Part shown: piece by piece, positions 36,740 through 44,822 of the stretch
Numbering within the stretch: position 1 is the first letter of the stretch
How the letters are laid out: each line of letters begins with the position of its first letter
Origin: JADKAC01 sp964492065
Lineage (GTDB): Bacteria; Bacteroidota; Bacteroidia; Chitinophagales; BACL12
Assembly (NCBI GenBank): GCA_964492065.1
Contig: CAZBHH010000005.1
Span: forward strand, 81,752 to 145,751
Reading direction: 5' to 3'
DNA length: 64,000 nt
Made by a program: the position numbers and the translations under genes
The notes under the pieces: generated by a model
What the model was told of the DNA's origin: nothing
What the model saw: only the letters and a program-made list of their open reading frames with translations
The model's database searches: none

Positions 36740-37531
36740 ATGCATCCACAGATATACAAAACGCTGACAGACACTTATACCCAAAATGCGCATGGCGTGT
36801 GGATGTCAGACTACAAGCCTTCGGAATTTGAATCGCTGTACACCGCCGTGCGCAATGCGGAAGGGTGGAATTACGAGGGCGACCGCTTGCGGAGACTACC
36901 CGATACAGACAAATCTGACCCTTTACACCACTTCTGGAACAGCCGCCGGCGCTCCACCCGATACCTGTTGGCCTACCTGCGTGCAAACCCCTCTCAAAAG
37001 CGCATTCTGGATATGGGATGCGGCAACGGTTGGCAGACACACATGCTCGCTGCACAATTTCCCGATACACTTTTTTTAGGGGTAGATATTGTCATGGCCG
37101 AATTAAATAAGGCGGCTGCGACATTTCAACTGCCAAACCTGTACTGGATGTATGCCGATCCCACTGTTGCACTGTTTCTTCCCAATAGTTTCAATACCAT
37201 TTTGATGAGCGCCTCGGCGCAATATATTTCGGGTTTTGAATCATGGGTGCGCCTTTTGCTAAGCTACCTGGACGACGGCGGTACAATTATAATAACAGAT
37301 ACACCCTTTTACTCCGAGGCGGGATATATAAAGGCAAAAGAGCGCACCGCCGCATATTACAGCCGCTTGCAGTTTCCCGAAATGCAGGCGTATTACCATC
37401 ACCGCAGATATAGCGAATTAGATGCGTTTAATTGCGATTGCACTTACGTACCCCGGTTGTATAACCGGTTGCTCCTTCGCATTACCGGAAAGCCTGTTAT
37501 GCCATTCCCGATACTGGTGATAAAAAAATAA
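36740..37531 (+). CDS. Class I SAM-dependent methyltransferase
   Basis: 263 aa. The SAM-binding motif I is ILDMGCGNGWQTHMLAAQFPDTLFLGVDI (about 90-118). The acidic residue that binds the SAM ribose is the final D of that segment. Motif II-like GGTIIITDTPFYSEAGYIKAKE follows. The N-terminal 80 residues and the C-terminal 60 do not match a family I can name; small-molecule or lipid substrates are both possible. It lies between the aminotransferase and the omega-amidase genes, both on the same strand. Confidence 0.75.
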   Translation: MHPQIYKTLTDTYTQNAHGVWMSDYKPSEFESLYTAVRNAEGWNYEGDRLRRLPDTDKSDPLHHFWNSRRRSTRYLLAYLRANPSQKRILDMGCGNGWQTHMLAAQFPDTLFLGVDIVMAELNKAAATFQLPNLYWMYADPTVALFLPNSFNTILMSASAQYISGFESWVRLLLSYLDDGGTIIITDTPFYSEAGYIKAKERTAAYYSRLQFPEMQAYYHHRRYSELDAFNCDCTYVPRLYNRLLLRITGKPVMPFPILVIKK

Positions 37532-37750
37532 AATGCTTTTAACCGATAAACTCTCCGTTAACCGATACCGGATGTCGCATCCGTTAATTCGCATTGCAGA
37601 AGTGCACGGCGTTTGATACATCTTCCGGGTTATCAGGTATCGGCAGTTTTGCGTATGGTTGGTATAATGTTCCAATCAAACACACTGCAAGTAACCATCC
37701 CGCTTCCCAATGCCACCAAAATATTATAAGCCTTCTTTAACTTTAGCGCT

Positions 37751-37758
37751 TAATTTTG
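37751..37758 (+). promoter_or_regulatory. -7 box for the omega-amidase gene
   Basis: TAATTTTG, an exact TAnnTTTG, 18 nt before the ATG at 37777, in a 245-bp gap that otherwise shows no gene. Confidence 0.55.
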
Positions 37759-37776
37759 GTAAATCAGTAATTATCC

Positions 37777-38553
37777 ATGCAGGATCTCAAAATAACCATT
37801 ATCCAGAGCGATATCGCCTGGGAGGATAAAGTGCGCAACACCGCCCTGTTCAGCAAGCTGATCGAAACATCGGGTTATACCGATATTGCCATATTGCCCG
37901 AGATGTTTTCCACCGGTTTCAGCATGCAAGCCTCAAAACTTGCTGAAGATATGCAAGGTGCGACAATGGAATGGATGCGGCAAACGGCTGCCGAAATGAA
38001 TATCATTATCGCCGGCAGTTTCATCGTGACAGAAAATGGAAACAATTACAACCGCCTCGTATGGATGCGGCCCGATGGCTCTTATGATTATTACGATAAA
38101 CGCCATTTGTTTTCTATGGCGGGAGAAAATGACAATTTTACCCAAGGAACCAAACGAATTATTGTGGAACACAAAGGCTGGAAAATCTGTCCGCTGATTT
38201 GTTACGATTTGCGGTTCCCCGTATGGTCACGCAATAATGCCGAATACGATTTGCTGATTTACATAGCCAGTTGGCCCGAGCGCCGGGTACAGGCATGGAG
38301 TAAATTACTCATAGCACGTGCAATAGAAAATCAATGTTATGTGGCCGGCGTTAACCGCATCGGCTCCGATGGCAACAATATCTACCACAGCGGCAATTCA
38401 GCCCTGATTGACCCTTTGGGTAACACCGTATGGGAGATGCAACACGACCGTGCCGTCTATACGGCGACGCTCTCTTCTGACTACCTGCACGAAGTACGGG
38501 AAAAACTGCCTTTCTTGATTGACAGGGACAGGTTTGAAATACAAACAACCTGA
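37777..38553 (+). CDS. Omega-amidase / nitrilase-superfamily hydrolase (YafV-like)
   Basis: 258 aa. The Glu-Lys-Cys triad is visible: Glu in LPEMFSTGF, Lys in YYDKRHLFSMAGE and Cys in LICYDLRFPVWSRN. The sequence pattern matches omega-amidases (YafV, mammalian NIT2) that hydrolyse alpha-ketoglutaramate and alpha-ketosuccinamate. Together with the nearby methionine-type aminotransferase it would close a glutamine-driven transamination cycle, pulling keto-acid amination forward. It ends 2 bp from the convergent response-regulator gene. Confidence 0.9.
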   Translation: MQDLKITIIQSDIAWEDKVRNTALFSKLIETSGYTDIAILPEMFSTGFSMQASKLAEDMQGATMEWMRQTAAEMNIIIAGSFIVTENGNNYNRLVWMRPDGSYDYYDKRHLFSMAGENDNFTQGTKRIIVEHKGWKICPLICYDLRFPVWSRNNAEYDLLIYIASWPERRVQAWSKLLIARAIENQCYVAGVNRIGSDGNNIYHSGNSALIDPLGNTVWEMQHDRAVYTATLSSDYLHEVREKLPFLIDRDRFEIQTT

Positions 38554-38555
38554 CG

Positions 38556-39218
38556 TTACAGCAACCCTTTTGTGTATGCAATTTTTAATGCCTGGGCTTT
38601 CCCGCTTACGTGCAGTTTATCATATATGCTTATGGCATGTTTTTTTACTGTGTTGGGGCTGATAAAAAGCTTCTGTGCAATTTCTTTGTATTCCAGACCT
38701 TCGCTGAGCAATTGTAATATTTCTTTTTCACGTTCGCTTAACTGGTAAATGTTGTTTGCGATACCCGGAGCAGATTTTGGGGTATCGGCCTGCTTCACCA
38801 TTTGTAATATTTTAAATGCAATACTTGGGGAAATCGGGCCAGCGCCAGTTTCATGTAGATGCCCTAACATATTGGCAATTGATTCTGCACTTTCTTCTTT
38901 TAACAAATAGCCGCATGCACCTGCTTGTATTGCATTAAAAATATTTTCATCATTATCAAAAATCGTGAGTACTACAAAACGAATACGGGGATACAATGTG
39001 GAAGCGGTTGCAATTGCCTGAATACCGTTCATAACAGGCATTTCCAAATCTATCAGCACCACATCGGGTAAAAGCGATTCAGGCATTTTGTTCAACTGCG
39101 AAATAAAATCAGCTCCATCGGTTGCTTCAAGCACAATATGAAAAGATGAATCAATACTCAGTTTCTCCCTGAGTATTTTCCTATTCCCGGATTTGTCGTC
39201 TGCTATTGCTATGCGCAT
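38556..39218 (-). CDS. NarL/LuxR-family response regulator (RR1)
   Basis: 220 aa. The receiver domain has the acidic pair DD (7-8), phosphoacceptor Asp57 (VVLIDLEMPVMNG), the Thr of VLTIFD and the Lys of GYLLKEES. The C-terminal LuxR helix-turn-helix (about 155-215) reads LSEREKEILQLLSEGLEYKEIAQKLFISPNTVKKH. It should be phosphorylated by the histidine kinase encoded 63 bp upstream. A TCCATTTGGA palindrome sits 31.5 bp from a -7-like box in that gap, suggesting autoregulation. The same palindrome lies in front of the T9SS gene at 41420. Confidence 0.93.
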   Translation of the reverse strand: MRIAIADDKSGNRKILREKLSIDSSFHIVLEATDGADFISQLNKMPESLLPDVVLIDLEMPVMNGIQAIATASTLYPRIRFVVLTIFDNDENIFNAIQAGACGYLLKEESAESIANMLGHLHETGAGPISPSIAFKILQMVKQADTPKSAPGIANNIYQLSEREKEILQLLSEGLEYKEIAQKLFISPNTVKKHAISIYDKLHVSGKAQALKIAYTKGLL

Positions 39219-39233
39219 TTTTTTAGTTTTGGT

Positions 39234-39281
39234 TAAAGGTGTGTAATACGATTAGATTTAAAAATACTCCATTTGGATAAT
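39234..39281 (-). promoter_or_regulatory. Operator candidate C2 with -7-like box, upstream of RR1
   Basis: On the minus strand a degenerate box CACCTTTA (39234-39241) lies 15 nt from the RR1 ATG. The palindrome TCCA-TT-TGGA (39268-39277) is centred at 39272.5, exactly 31.5 bp upstream of the box edge. The spacing equals that at the other sites described here; the box itself is weak. Confidence 0.5.
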
Positions 39282-41267
39282 TTAAAATAGAATGGTTAAT
39301 TGAATGCTTGTTCCTTTCCCAGACTCTGTGATTACTTGCAGTGACATATTATTTGCTTTCGCACGCTCCTGCATATTATGCAAGCCATAACTTTCTTTTT
39401 GAATAGCAGCATCGGTAGTGTCAAATCCTTTTCCGTCATCTGTAACTTTCAGAGTCCAATATTGTAATGTATGGATAGAGTGTATCCGGATGATATTTGC
39501 CTGACCATGTTTAATTGCATTTTGTATTGCTTCTTGTATTACCATTATTATATGTAAGGCTTTTATTGATTTTAACATGAGCTCCGGCGCATTTCCTTCG
39601 GCAGCAAACTGTATATGCGTGTAATACTTCCCCATTTTTTTAATGTACCCGATCAGGCGAATCCATAATTCTGCTGCCGACAGGTCTGTTGTTTTCATTG
39701 CCCATAATGTTTCACGCAGATTATTCAGCATTTGGGTTGCGGAATCATATAAATTTTCAACCAAGTCTTGATCTGTATTATTACTTTTTTGCAATAGTCC
39801 TGTATTATAAAGTATTGCATTTGCATGTGTGCCAATATTATCGTGTAAATCAGCGGCTATGCGTTTCCGCTCCTTTTCTTCAGCATCTTTCACAGCCAGG
39901 GCAGCGGCTATCTTTTCCTCTTCCATAGCTTGTTGCATTTTTAAGGATTGCCTTCGGCGGTATTCCCGGAAAGCAATGAAGAAAATAATTCCTGAAAGTA
40001 TTAACCCGGCAGTAATACCATAGATCTGTAAGTTTTTCTTTGCCAGATTTACCTGCTGTTCCAGAATTGTGTTTTCCTTTTGTTGTACCTCATAGCGTGT
40101 TTGAATTTCGGCAAGTGCCATGCTATTATTAGCAACATAAAATGAATCTTTGGCGACAATAATATTTTCTAAGGTTTGCAAGTAAGCTTCGGTTTCGCCT
40201 GATTGCTTATAGAAGTCCGCAAGCGCCTCGTAATATTGCAACTTCATGCGCATCATATCGGATATACCGACAGCAGAAGTATCATTACCGGATTGCTGAG
40301 CTACAGATTGCAGCTTCTCAAGGCAAAACTGAATTGCTTTTTGCAGGTTGCCGGTTTTTGCATAGAAATTGGCAAGTTGCAAATGATCTTCCACAAAATT
40401 TGTTTCACCATTTAATTTTCTGCGTATATCCTGCATTTCAACTAATGCTGATTCGGCAGATCCAAAGTCATGAGTAGCTGTTAAAATAGCACTTTGTATG
40501 CGCAGGGCAGTGGCCAGTGAGTTTAGGTTTTGCGCTGATCTGCATTCCGGCAATGCAACAGATATGTAATAATTTGCAGAATCGTAGTTGCCGAGAATAT
40601 ACTGCGCATAGGCGAGATTAGTAAATATATTTGCCTTGTTTAAAGTAGCATCTCTGCCGGTATGTAAAAATTGTTTTGCCTGATGGATCCATTGCAAGGC
40701 TGCCGATGCGTCTCCCATGGTAAGCTGCACGGAGCCTATTGTATTCATTGTTGATGCAATAAAGAAATCATGGTTAGCTTGTTTGGCATTATTCAGCAGC
40801 AGATACAGATTTTTAAGTGCTTCGGGAAAGCGGGAAACCGCTCCGAAACACAATGCTTTTTGCCGCAATAATTTGAAAAAAAGATTTTGCATGCGAATAT
40901 CATTTGTATCAATATCATGAAGCGCCAGTTCAGTGAAGTGCAAGGAGCTGTCCACCCATCCCCAAACAAAATATGCATTTGCAAAAGCAAGTTGTGCATG
41001 CTTTTTGTACATTGCGTTTTTTTGATTTTGAGCAAGCTGCATGGCTTCCATTGCATATGTATAAATGGTGTCCCTGTTTATGCTCTGATATTCATCGCAA
41101 AATGCGATAATTGCCTGCAACTTTTCTTCCGCATCTCCTGCAGCAAAAATTTTCAATTTCAGACTATCTGCAATTGCAGTTTGTGCATATGTATTGTAAG
41201 AAAATACAATGCAGATAATACTTATAGCAGCAATCATATGTTTGCTAAATGCTACCTGTGTAATCAT
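39282..41267 (-). CDS. TPR-containing sensor histidine kinase (HK1)
   Basis: 661 aa. A signal or anchor segment (about 10-28) is followed by a TPR-rich region (about 35-385) that probably lies in the periplasm. One transmembrane helix (about 408-428) leads to a coiled coil and a HisKA_3 dimerisation domain with His475 (RKRIAADLHDNIGTH). The ATP-binding domain has the N box (EAIQNAIKHG) and G1 box (VTDDGKGFD). It is the cognate kinase of RR1 directly downstream. Proteins of this architecture are common in Bacteroidota and the signal is unknown. Confidence 0.92.
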   Translation of the reverse strand: MITQVAFSKHMIAAISIICIVFSYNTYAQTAIADSLKLKIFAAGDAEEKLQAIIAFCDEYQSINRDTIYTYAMEAMQLAQNQKNAMYKKHAQLAFANAYFVWGWVDSSLHFTELALHDIDTNDIRMQNLFFKLLRQKALCFGAVSRFPEALKNLYLLLNNAKQANHDFFIASTMNTIGSVQLTMGDASAALQWIHQAKQFLHTGRDATLNKANIFTNLAYAQYILGNYDSANYYISVALPECRSAQNLNSLATALRIQSAILTATHDFGSAESALVEMQDIRRKLNGETNFVEDHLQLANFYAKTGNLQKAIQFCLEKLQSVAQQSGNDTSAVGISDMMRMKLQYYEALADFYKQSGETEAYLQTLENIIVAKDSFYVANNSMALAEIQTRYEVQQKENTILEQQVNLAKKNLQIYGITAGLILSGIIFFIAFREYRRRQSLKMQQAMEEEKIAAALAVKDAEEKERKRIAADLHDNIGTHANAILYNTGLLQKSNNTDQDLVENLYDSATQMLNNLRETLWAMKTTDLSAAELWIRLIGYIKKMGKYYTHIQFAAEGNAPELMLKSIKALHIIMVIQEAIQNAIKHGQANIIRIHSIHTLQYWTLKVTDDGKGFDTTDAAIQKESYGLHNMQERAKANNMSLQVITESGKGTSIQLTILF

Positions 41268-41337
41268 CGGTTTGTAATGCGAAATTTTTCAATAAAAATA
41301 ATCCGGATTTTGCAAATCCTGTAAATACGCGGCAAAA

Positions 41338-41385
41338 ATTATCCATTTGGATTATTTACCGGCGGTGAAAAATGATTTCATTTTG
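41338..41385 (+). promoter_or_regulatory. Operator candidate C1 with -7-like box, upstream of the PPC-repeat T9SS gene
   Basis: The palindrome ATCCA-TT-TGGAT (41341-41352, centre 41346.5) lies exactly 31.5 bp before the box TCATTTTG (41378-41385; one mismatch to TAnnTTTG). The core TCCATTTGGA is identical to that in front of RR1. The ATG follows 34 nt after the box. Confidence 0.55.
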
Positions 41386-41419
41386 CAGTAAAACCATTTA
41401 TTCACTTTAAAAATATGTT

Positions 41420-43804
41420 ATGAAAAACTCTAATTATTTTATTGCTACTCTGCTTACGCTCGTAATTTGGATAGCACCGGTTTCGGCTCAATATGAAACT
41501 GAACCTAATAATGATATAGATACTGCGGATTCCCTGGCATTGGGCGAAAGTATAGAGGGAGCAGCTACTGATGATTTCAGCACCTCGGATTTTTTCCGTG
41601 TTTGGGTGCCTGAACATGGTACATTTGTGCTTGATTTCGATATCACAAATGGTCAGTTATGTTCGGTTGGTCTAATATATGCCAATGGTCTGAGTTACAC
41701 CGGAGGTCTCCATTCCGGAACAGGAACCTTTGAGGTGTCGAATCTCGCTCCGGGGGAATATTATATATATTTTTCCACGTATTGGGCAGGTGCAAGTTCA
41801 ACGTATATAGTTACCTACACTTCATTTACATCCACTGGCGTTCCAATGGATGCAGAACCAAATAACACATCAGGTGAAGCAATTGTTTTGCCAATAAATG
41901 GAGAAAAAACCGGGCATACAGGATATTACGACTTAGGTGTAAGGGATTCTGAAGACTGGTATGCTATTATTCTTGAAGAAGATGGCGATATAACATTGCG
42001 CCTCACAGAGGTAACTTCATGGGTGGATGTAACTTTATATGATAATGATGGCGTTACTTCTTTAATAAATGGACACATCGAATCTGTTTACAACGATAGT
42101 ACCGTTGTCAGAGGCCTTGCGCCCGGAACATATTATCTGAAAATCAGACCACACTATCCGAATGGCTACAGTACCTACAAAATTGAAAACAGCTTTAGTG
42201 TCCCGATGCAGGCAAATGACCCGGAACCTAACAATACTGCAATTATGGCCACACCACTCACATTAGACAGTACGGTAACCGGGCATAACGGCTATTATTA
42301 CAACCTGGCCAGAGATTACGAAGACTGGTATTCCATTGCGATACCACAGGGAGGTTATCTATCCTTAACCCTTACACCGCATGCCGGAAATGTGATGTTT
42401 ATGGATTTATATAGCAACGATGGTGTTACGTTAATCAAACAGACATATTCAGCAACAACATTTGATTTAAAACAAAACGGACTCGAAGCGGGGAATTATC
42501 TGTTAAGACTCACAACGTCAAACTATTATCCGAATACAGGATATAATCCCTATACACTCACAAATACATATGCAACTTACACATTTGCTGATGATGATCT
42601 GGATAACAACTATGCTGCTGATGCCGTAACGCTGATTGCAAATGATACCACCTATGGACATGTAGGGTTTGTAGGTAACAGCGGAACTGATTATGTGGAC
42701 TGGTGGAAGATCAATTACACAGGCGATGGCAGTATGCACCTGCATATATACTCAGAACCAAGTCTGGAATCAGGATACTCCACCTGGTTCAGGGTTAAGA
42801 TATATAATGATACTGCAGCAACTGCTATTCACGAAACTGTATACAACGGAACTGCTGATATTAACCTGGCTTACCTGGCTCAGGGAATATATTATGTGTG
42901 CATTGAGCCGAATGCTAATTATCCATTTATTGGATACTATCATTCGTATAGTATAACAAGTACATATACAGAGATAAACATTGCTGAAGCAGATGAGTTT
43001 ATATCGGTACCCCACAAAGGATGCGGCAACAACTCAATACACATTCAGGTAAGCGGAAGCAACGCACCATACACTGCTCAGTTATACCGGTTTGGTAATA
43101 TGTATGGAGATGCAATTACTATACCCGATACCAATTTGTTTGTTATTGAAAACCTGCAACCCGGTAATTATTATGCTGAAATAAAAGGTGATGGCGCTTC
43201 AGATGATGCCATTTCCACCACTGCAACAGTCAACCTGGTACCCAGACCGAAAAATGTGGACATTATCCATATTACTGCTGATGCGGCAACACTCGATTGG
43301 AAAGCATTGCCATTATGCCTTGATGTGTATAAAATTCAATGGAAACAAACAGGTGCAACCGAATGGCATACAGATATAGTACCTGTCGGGGTATCAGAAT
43401 ATACATTTGATGAGTTGCTGCCAAACACAGATTATCAATGCAGAATATGGTCGGCTGTGTTTTCAGATGATTTAAGTACTGTAGCTGAAAGCAATAAAGT
43501 GAAACGCAGCTTTACAACAGGTGCCGAGCGGTTACATGCACACCCGGATCAACAGGTAATATCCGCCTATCCAAATCCTGCCACGAAAAAAATCTATATA
43601 CAAACACAATTTGCACCTGAACAGGTGATGGAGGTGGCGGTAAGCGATATGACAGGAAGAGTTATTTACTATATGGCGATGAATGCAGAAGCATTGCGCA
43701 TCACCGGGATTGATGTAACCTCATTGCCTTCCGGTCTTTATATGGTAAACATTTTCGATACGACACAGATGGTATTCAATGAAAAAATTTCAGTGATTCG
43801 ATAA
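41420..43804 (+). CDS. T9SS-exported protein with four PPC-like repeats and an Fn3-like domain
   Basis: 794 aa with a Sec signal (PVSA/QYE). Four pre-peptidase-C-terminal (PPC)-like modules of about 120 residues are seen, at roughly 27-135, 145-260, 270-390 and 395-515. They share EPNN-x-[6-8]-[AL]-x-L near the start and D[WF][YFW] before a strand (EDWYAIILEEDG, EDWYSIAIPQGG, VDWWKINYTGDG). A beta-sandwich and an Fn3-like domain (VDIIHITADAATLDW) follow. The C-terminal type A sorting domain starts at ISAYPNPATKKI. No catalytic domain is present, so it is a binding or structural surface protein. Operator C1 lies upstream; a strong terminator follows. Confidence 0.88.
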   Translation: MKNSNYFIATLLTLVIWIAPVSAQYETEPNNDIDTADSLALGESIEGAATDDFSTSDFFRVWVPEHGTFVLDFDITNGQLCSVGLIYANGLSYTGGLHSGTGTFEVSNLAPGEYYIYFSTYWAGASSTYIVTYTSFTSTGVPMDAEPNNTSGEAIVLPINGEKTGHTGYYDLGVRDSEDWYAIILEEDGDITLRLTEVTSWVDVTLYDNDGVTSLINGHIESVYNDSTVVRGLAPGTYYLKIRPHYPNGYSTYKIENSFSVPMQANDPEPNNTAIMATPLTLDSTVTGHNGYYYNLARDYEDWYSIAIPQGGYLSLTLTPHAGNVMFMDLYSNDGVTLIKQTYSATTFDLKQNGLEAGNYLLRLTTSNYYPNTGYNPYTLTNTYATYTFADDDLDNNYAADAVTLIANDTTYGHVGFVGNSGTDYVDWWKINYTGDGSMHLHIYSEPSLESGYSTWFRVKIYNDTAATAIHETVYNGTADINLAYLAQGIYYVCIEPNANYPFIGYYHSYSITSTYTEINIAEADEFISVPHKGCGNNSIHIQVSGSNAPYTAQLYRFGNMYGDAITIPDTNLFVIENLQPGNYYAEIKGDGASDDAISTTATVNLVPRPKNVDIIHITADAATLDWKALPLCLDVYKIQWKQTGATEWHTDIVPVGVSEYTFDELLPNTDYQCRIWSAVFSDDLSTVAESNKVKRSFTTGAERLHAHPDQQVISAYPNPATKKIYIQTQFAPEQVMEVAVSDMTGRVIYYMAMNAEALRITGIDVTSLPSGLYMVNIFDTTQMVFNEKISVIR

Positions 43805-43823
43805 TTAAAGTGAATAATCAATC

Positions 43824-43862
43824 ACAACACAGCCACCTTCTGCAAGGTGGCTGTGTTTTTTA
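43824..43862. terminator. Strong terminator after the PPC-repeat gene
   Basis: ACACAGCCACCTT / AAGGTGGCTGTGT is a perfect 13-bp stem with a 4-nt loop followed by a T run, 20 bp past the stop codon. Confidence 0.9.
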
Positions 43863-43877
43863 TTCTGTTTTAATTTA

Positions 43878-43954
43878 CCGTTCAACAATCCGGCGGGTGT
43901 GTGCCTCGTGTTTTTTTCAGCAAGACAATACGGTGTAAAAATTCTGTTGAACGG
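43878..43954. repeat. Non-coding inverted repeat in the convergent gap
   Basis: CCGTTCAACA (43878-43887) and TGTTGAACGG (43945-43954) are a perfect 10-bp inverted pair enclosing 57 nt. The 240-bp stretch between the terminator and the 44102 gene shows no convincing CDS; an 88-codon minus-strand frame runs straight through the terminator. It could be a small structured RNA or a remnant of a repeat element. Confidence 0.45.
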
Positions 43955-44048
43955 AAAGCGGCCGGAAGGCTGCAAAGCCGAAGACCATGCATTGACCGAT
44001 GCGGAAAATAAAATGAAATCAGGCGGCACATACATGTAGCCCAAAGCA

Positions 44049-44083
44049 GAAATACCGGCCTGCAACTGCAAAACCGGTATTTC
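44049..44083 (-). terminator. Hairpin downstream of the 44102 lipoprotein gene
   Basis: GAAATACCGG / CCGGTATTTC is a perfect 10-bp stem 18 bp beyond the stop codon. It lacks a clear U tract on the minus strand, so termination is probable but not certain. Confidence 0.5.
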
Positions 44084-44101
44084 CGACTATTTCATTTCCC
44101 G

Positions 44102-44638
44102 CTAATTTTCAGATATCACCACATCGGTAAAGCTACCGGTGATTTCGACGAGATTCGGCGGAGAATCATCATCCTGGCAGGTGGCCGAGAATGTGCCGTC
44201 CATCAGATACTGTGTAATGCCATTGCCCGATTGATAGAAATCGTAGGCCGTAATATTCAATTCACCTGCAATTGAATAATAGCTGTCCAAATTATCGAAA
44301 GATAGATTTGTGTAGAGCAATATATTCTCGGTACTGTTTAAAGTAAACTCCTTTACCTCGGGGTTTGTCTGTTCGCCGATGGAAATGGAGGTGATAGGAT
44401 CTGCATCTGCGCCATCGAGGCCGGTAATGGAAAAGTTTGCCGGTGTAATACCGCCTGTCACGGATGGGCTGGAGAAATTTTCAATGAGCACATCATTACT
44501 TGTGGCTTTCCATGAAATCGCGGTTTCGGGTTGAACCGGTTCTTCCTCTTTGGGATTGGGATCATCGCCTGTATTGCATCCGGAAAATATACCGGCCAAC
44601 AGTGTGAGCAGTGTTAAAAAATACATAGTCGGTTTCAT
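44102..44638 (-). CDS. Small lipoprotein, DUF6252-like
   Basis: 178 aa. The lipobox is GIFSG-C (Cys21). A linker rich in acidic residues and Pro (NPKEEEPVQPE) is followed by a compact beta domain. The ending MDGTFSATCQDDDSPPNLVEITGSFTDV follows the G-T-F...[IV]T-x-G-x-F pattern shared with the lipoproteins at 50655 and 54426. These look like paralogues of the small Bacteroidota lipoprotein group often called DUF6252. Function unknown; probably anchored in the outer membrane. It has its own promoter box at 44695. Confidence 0.75.
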   Translation of the reverse strand: MKPTMYFLTLLTLLAGIFSGCNTGDDPNPKEEEPVQPETAISWKATSNDVLIENFSSPSVTGGITPANFSITGLDGADADPITSISIGEQTNPEVKEFTLNSTENILLYTNLSFDNLDSYYSIAGELNITAYDFYQSGNGITQYLMDGTFSATCQDDDSPPNLVEITGSFTDVVISEN

Positions 44639-44694
44639 TGTTTTGCGTTTTAAAATGTTTTTAAATAGCGCCTGGTTGCAACCGATTGGCGATA

Positions 44695-44702
44695 CAAAGC
44701 TA
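44695..44702 (-). promoter_or_regulatory. -7 box for the 44102 lipoprotein gene
   Basis: TAGCTTTG on the minus strand, an exact TAnnTTTG, 56 nt from the ATG. A palindrome GAAAATTTTC (44728-44737) is centred 30.5 bp upstream of it, the same geometry as the B operators, although AT-rich enough to be chance. A second palindrome GGTTGCAACC lies in the leader (44674-44683). Confidence 0.5.
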
Positions 44703-44822
44703 TAGGCAGTTCCAGGCTGCCGGCAAGGAAAATTTTCAAATTTGTGATATATTTAATTCCGATTTCTGATGCGGGACGGCAGGTAATTGCACTCCGGGTC
44801 AGAACCATTTGAAAGCCCGGTT

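Noticed and set aside
41301..41308. ATCCGGAT palindrome upstream of HK1 as a further operator
   Set aside because: It does not obey the 30.5/31.5 bp rule with any -7-like box for HK1, so chance is the simpler explanation.
43805..44071. 88-codon minus-strand frame
   Set aside because: It runs through a strong terminator hairpin, has no promoter box, and has no domain-like pattern.
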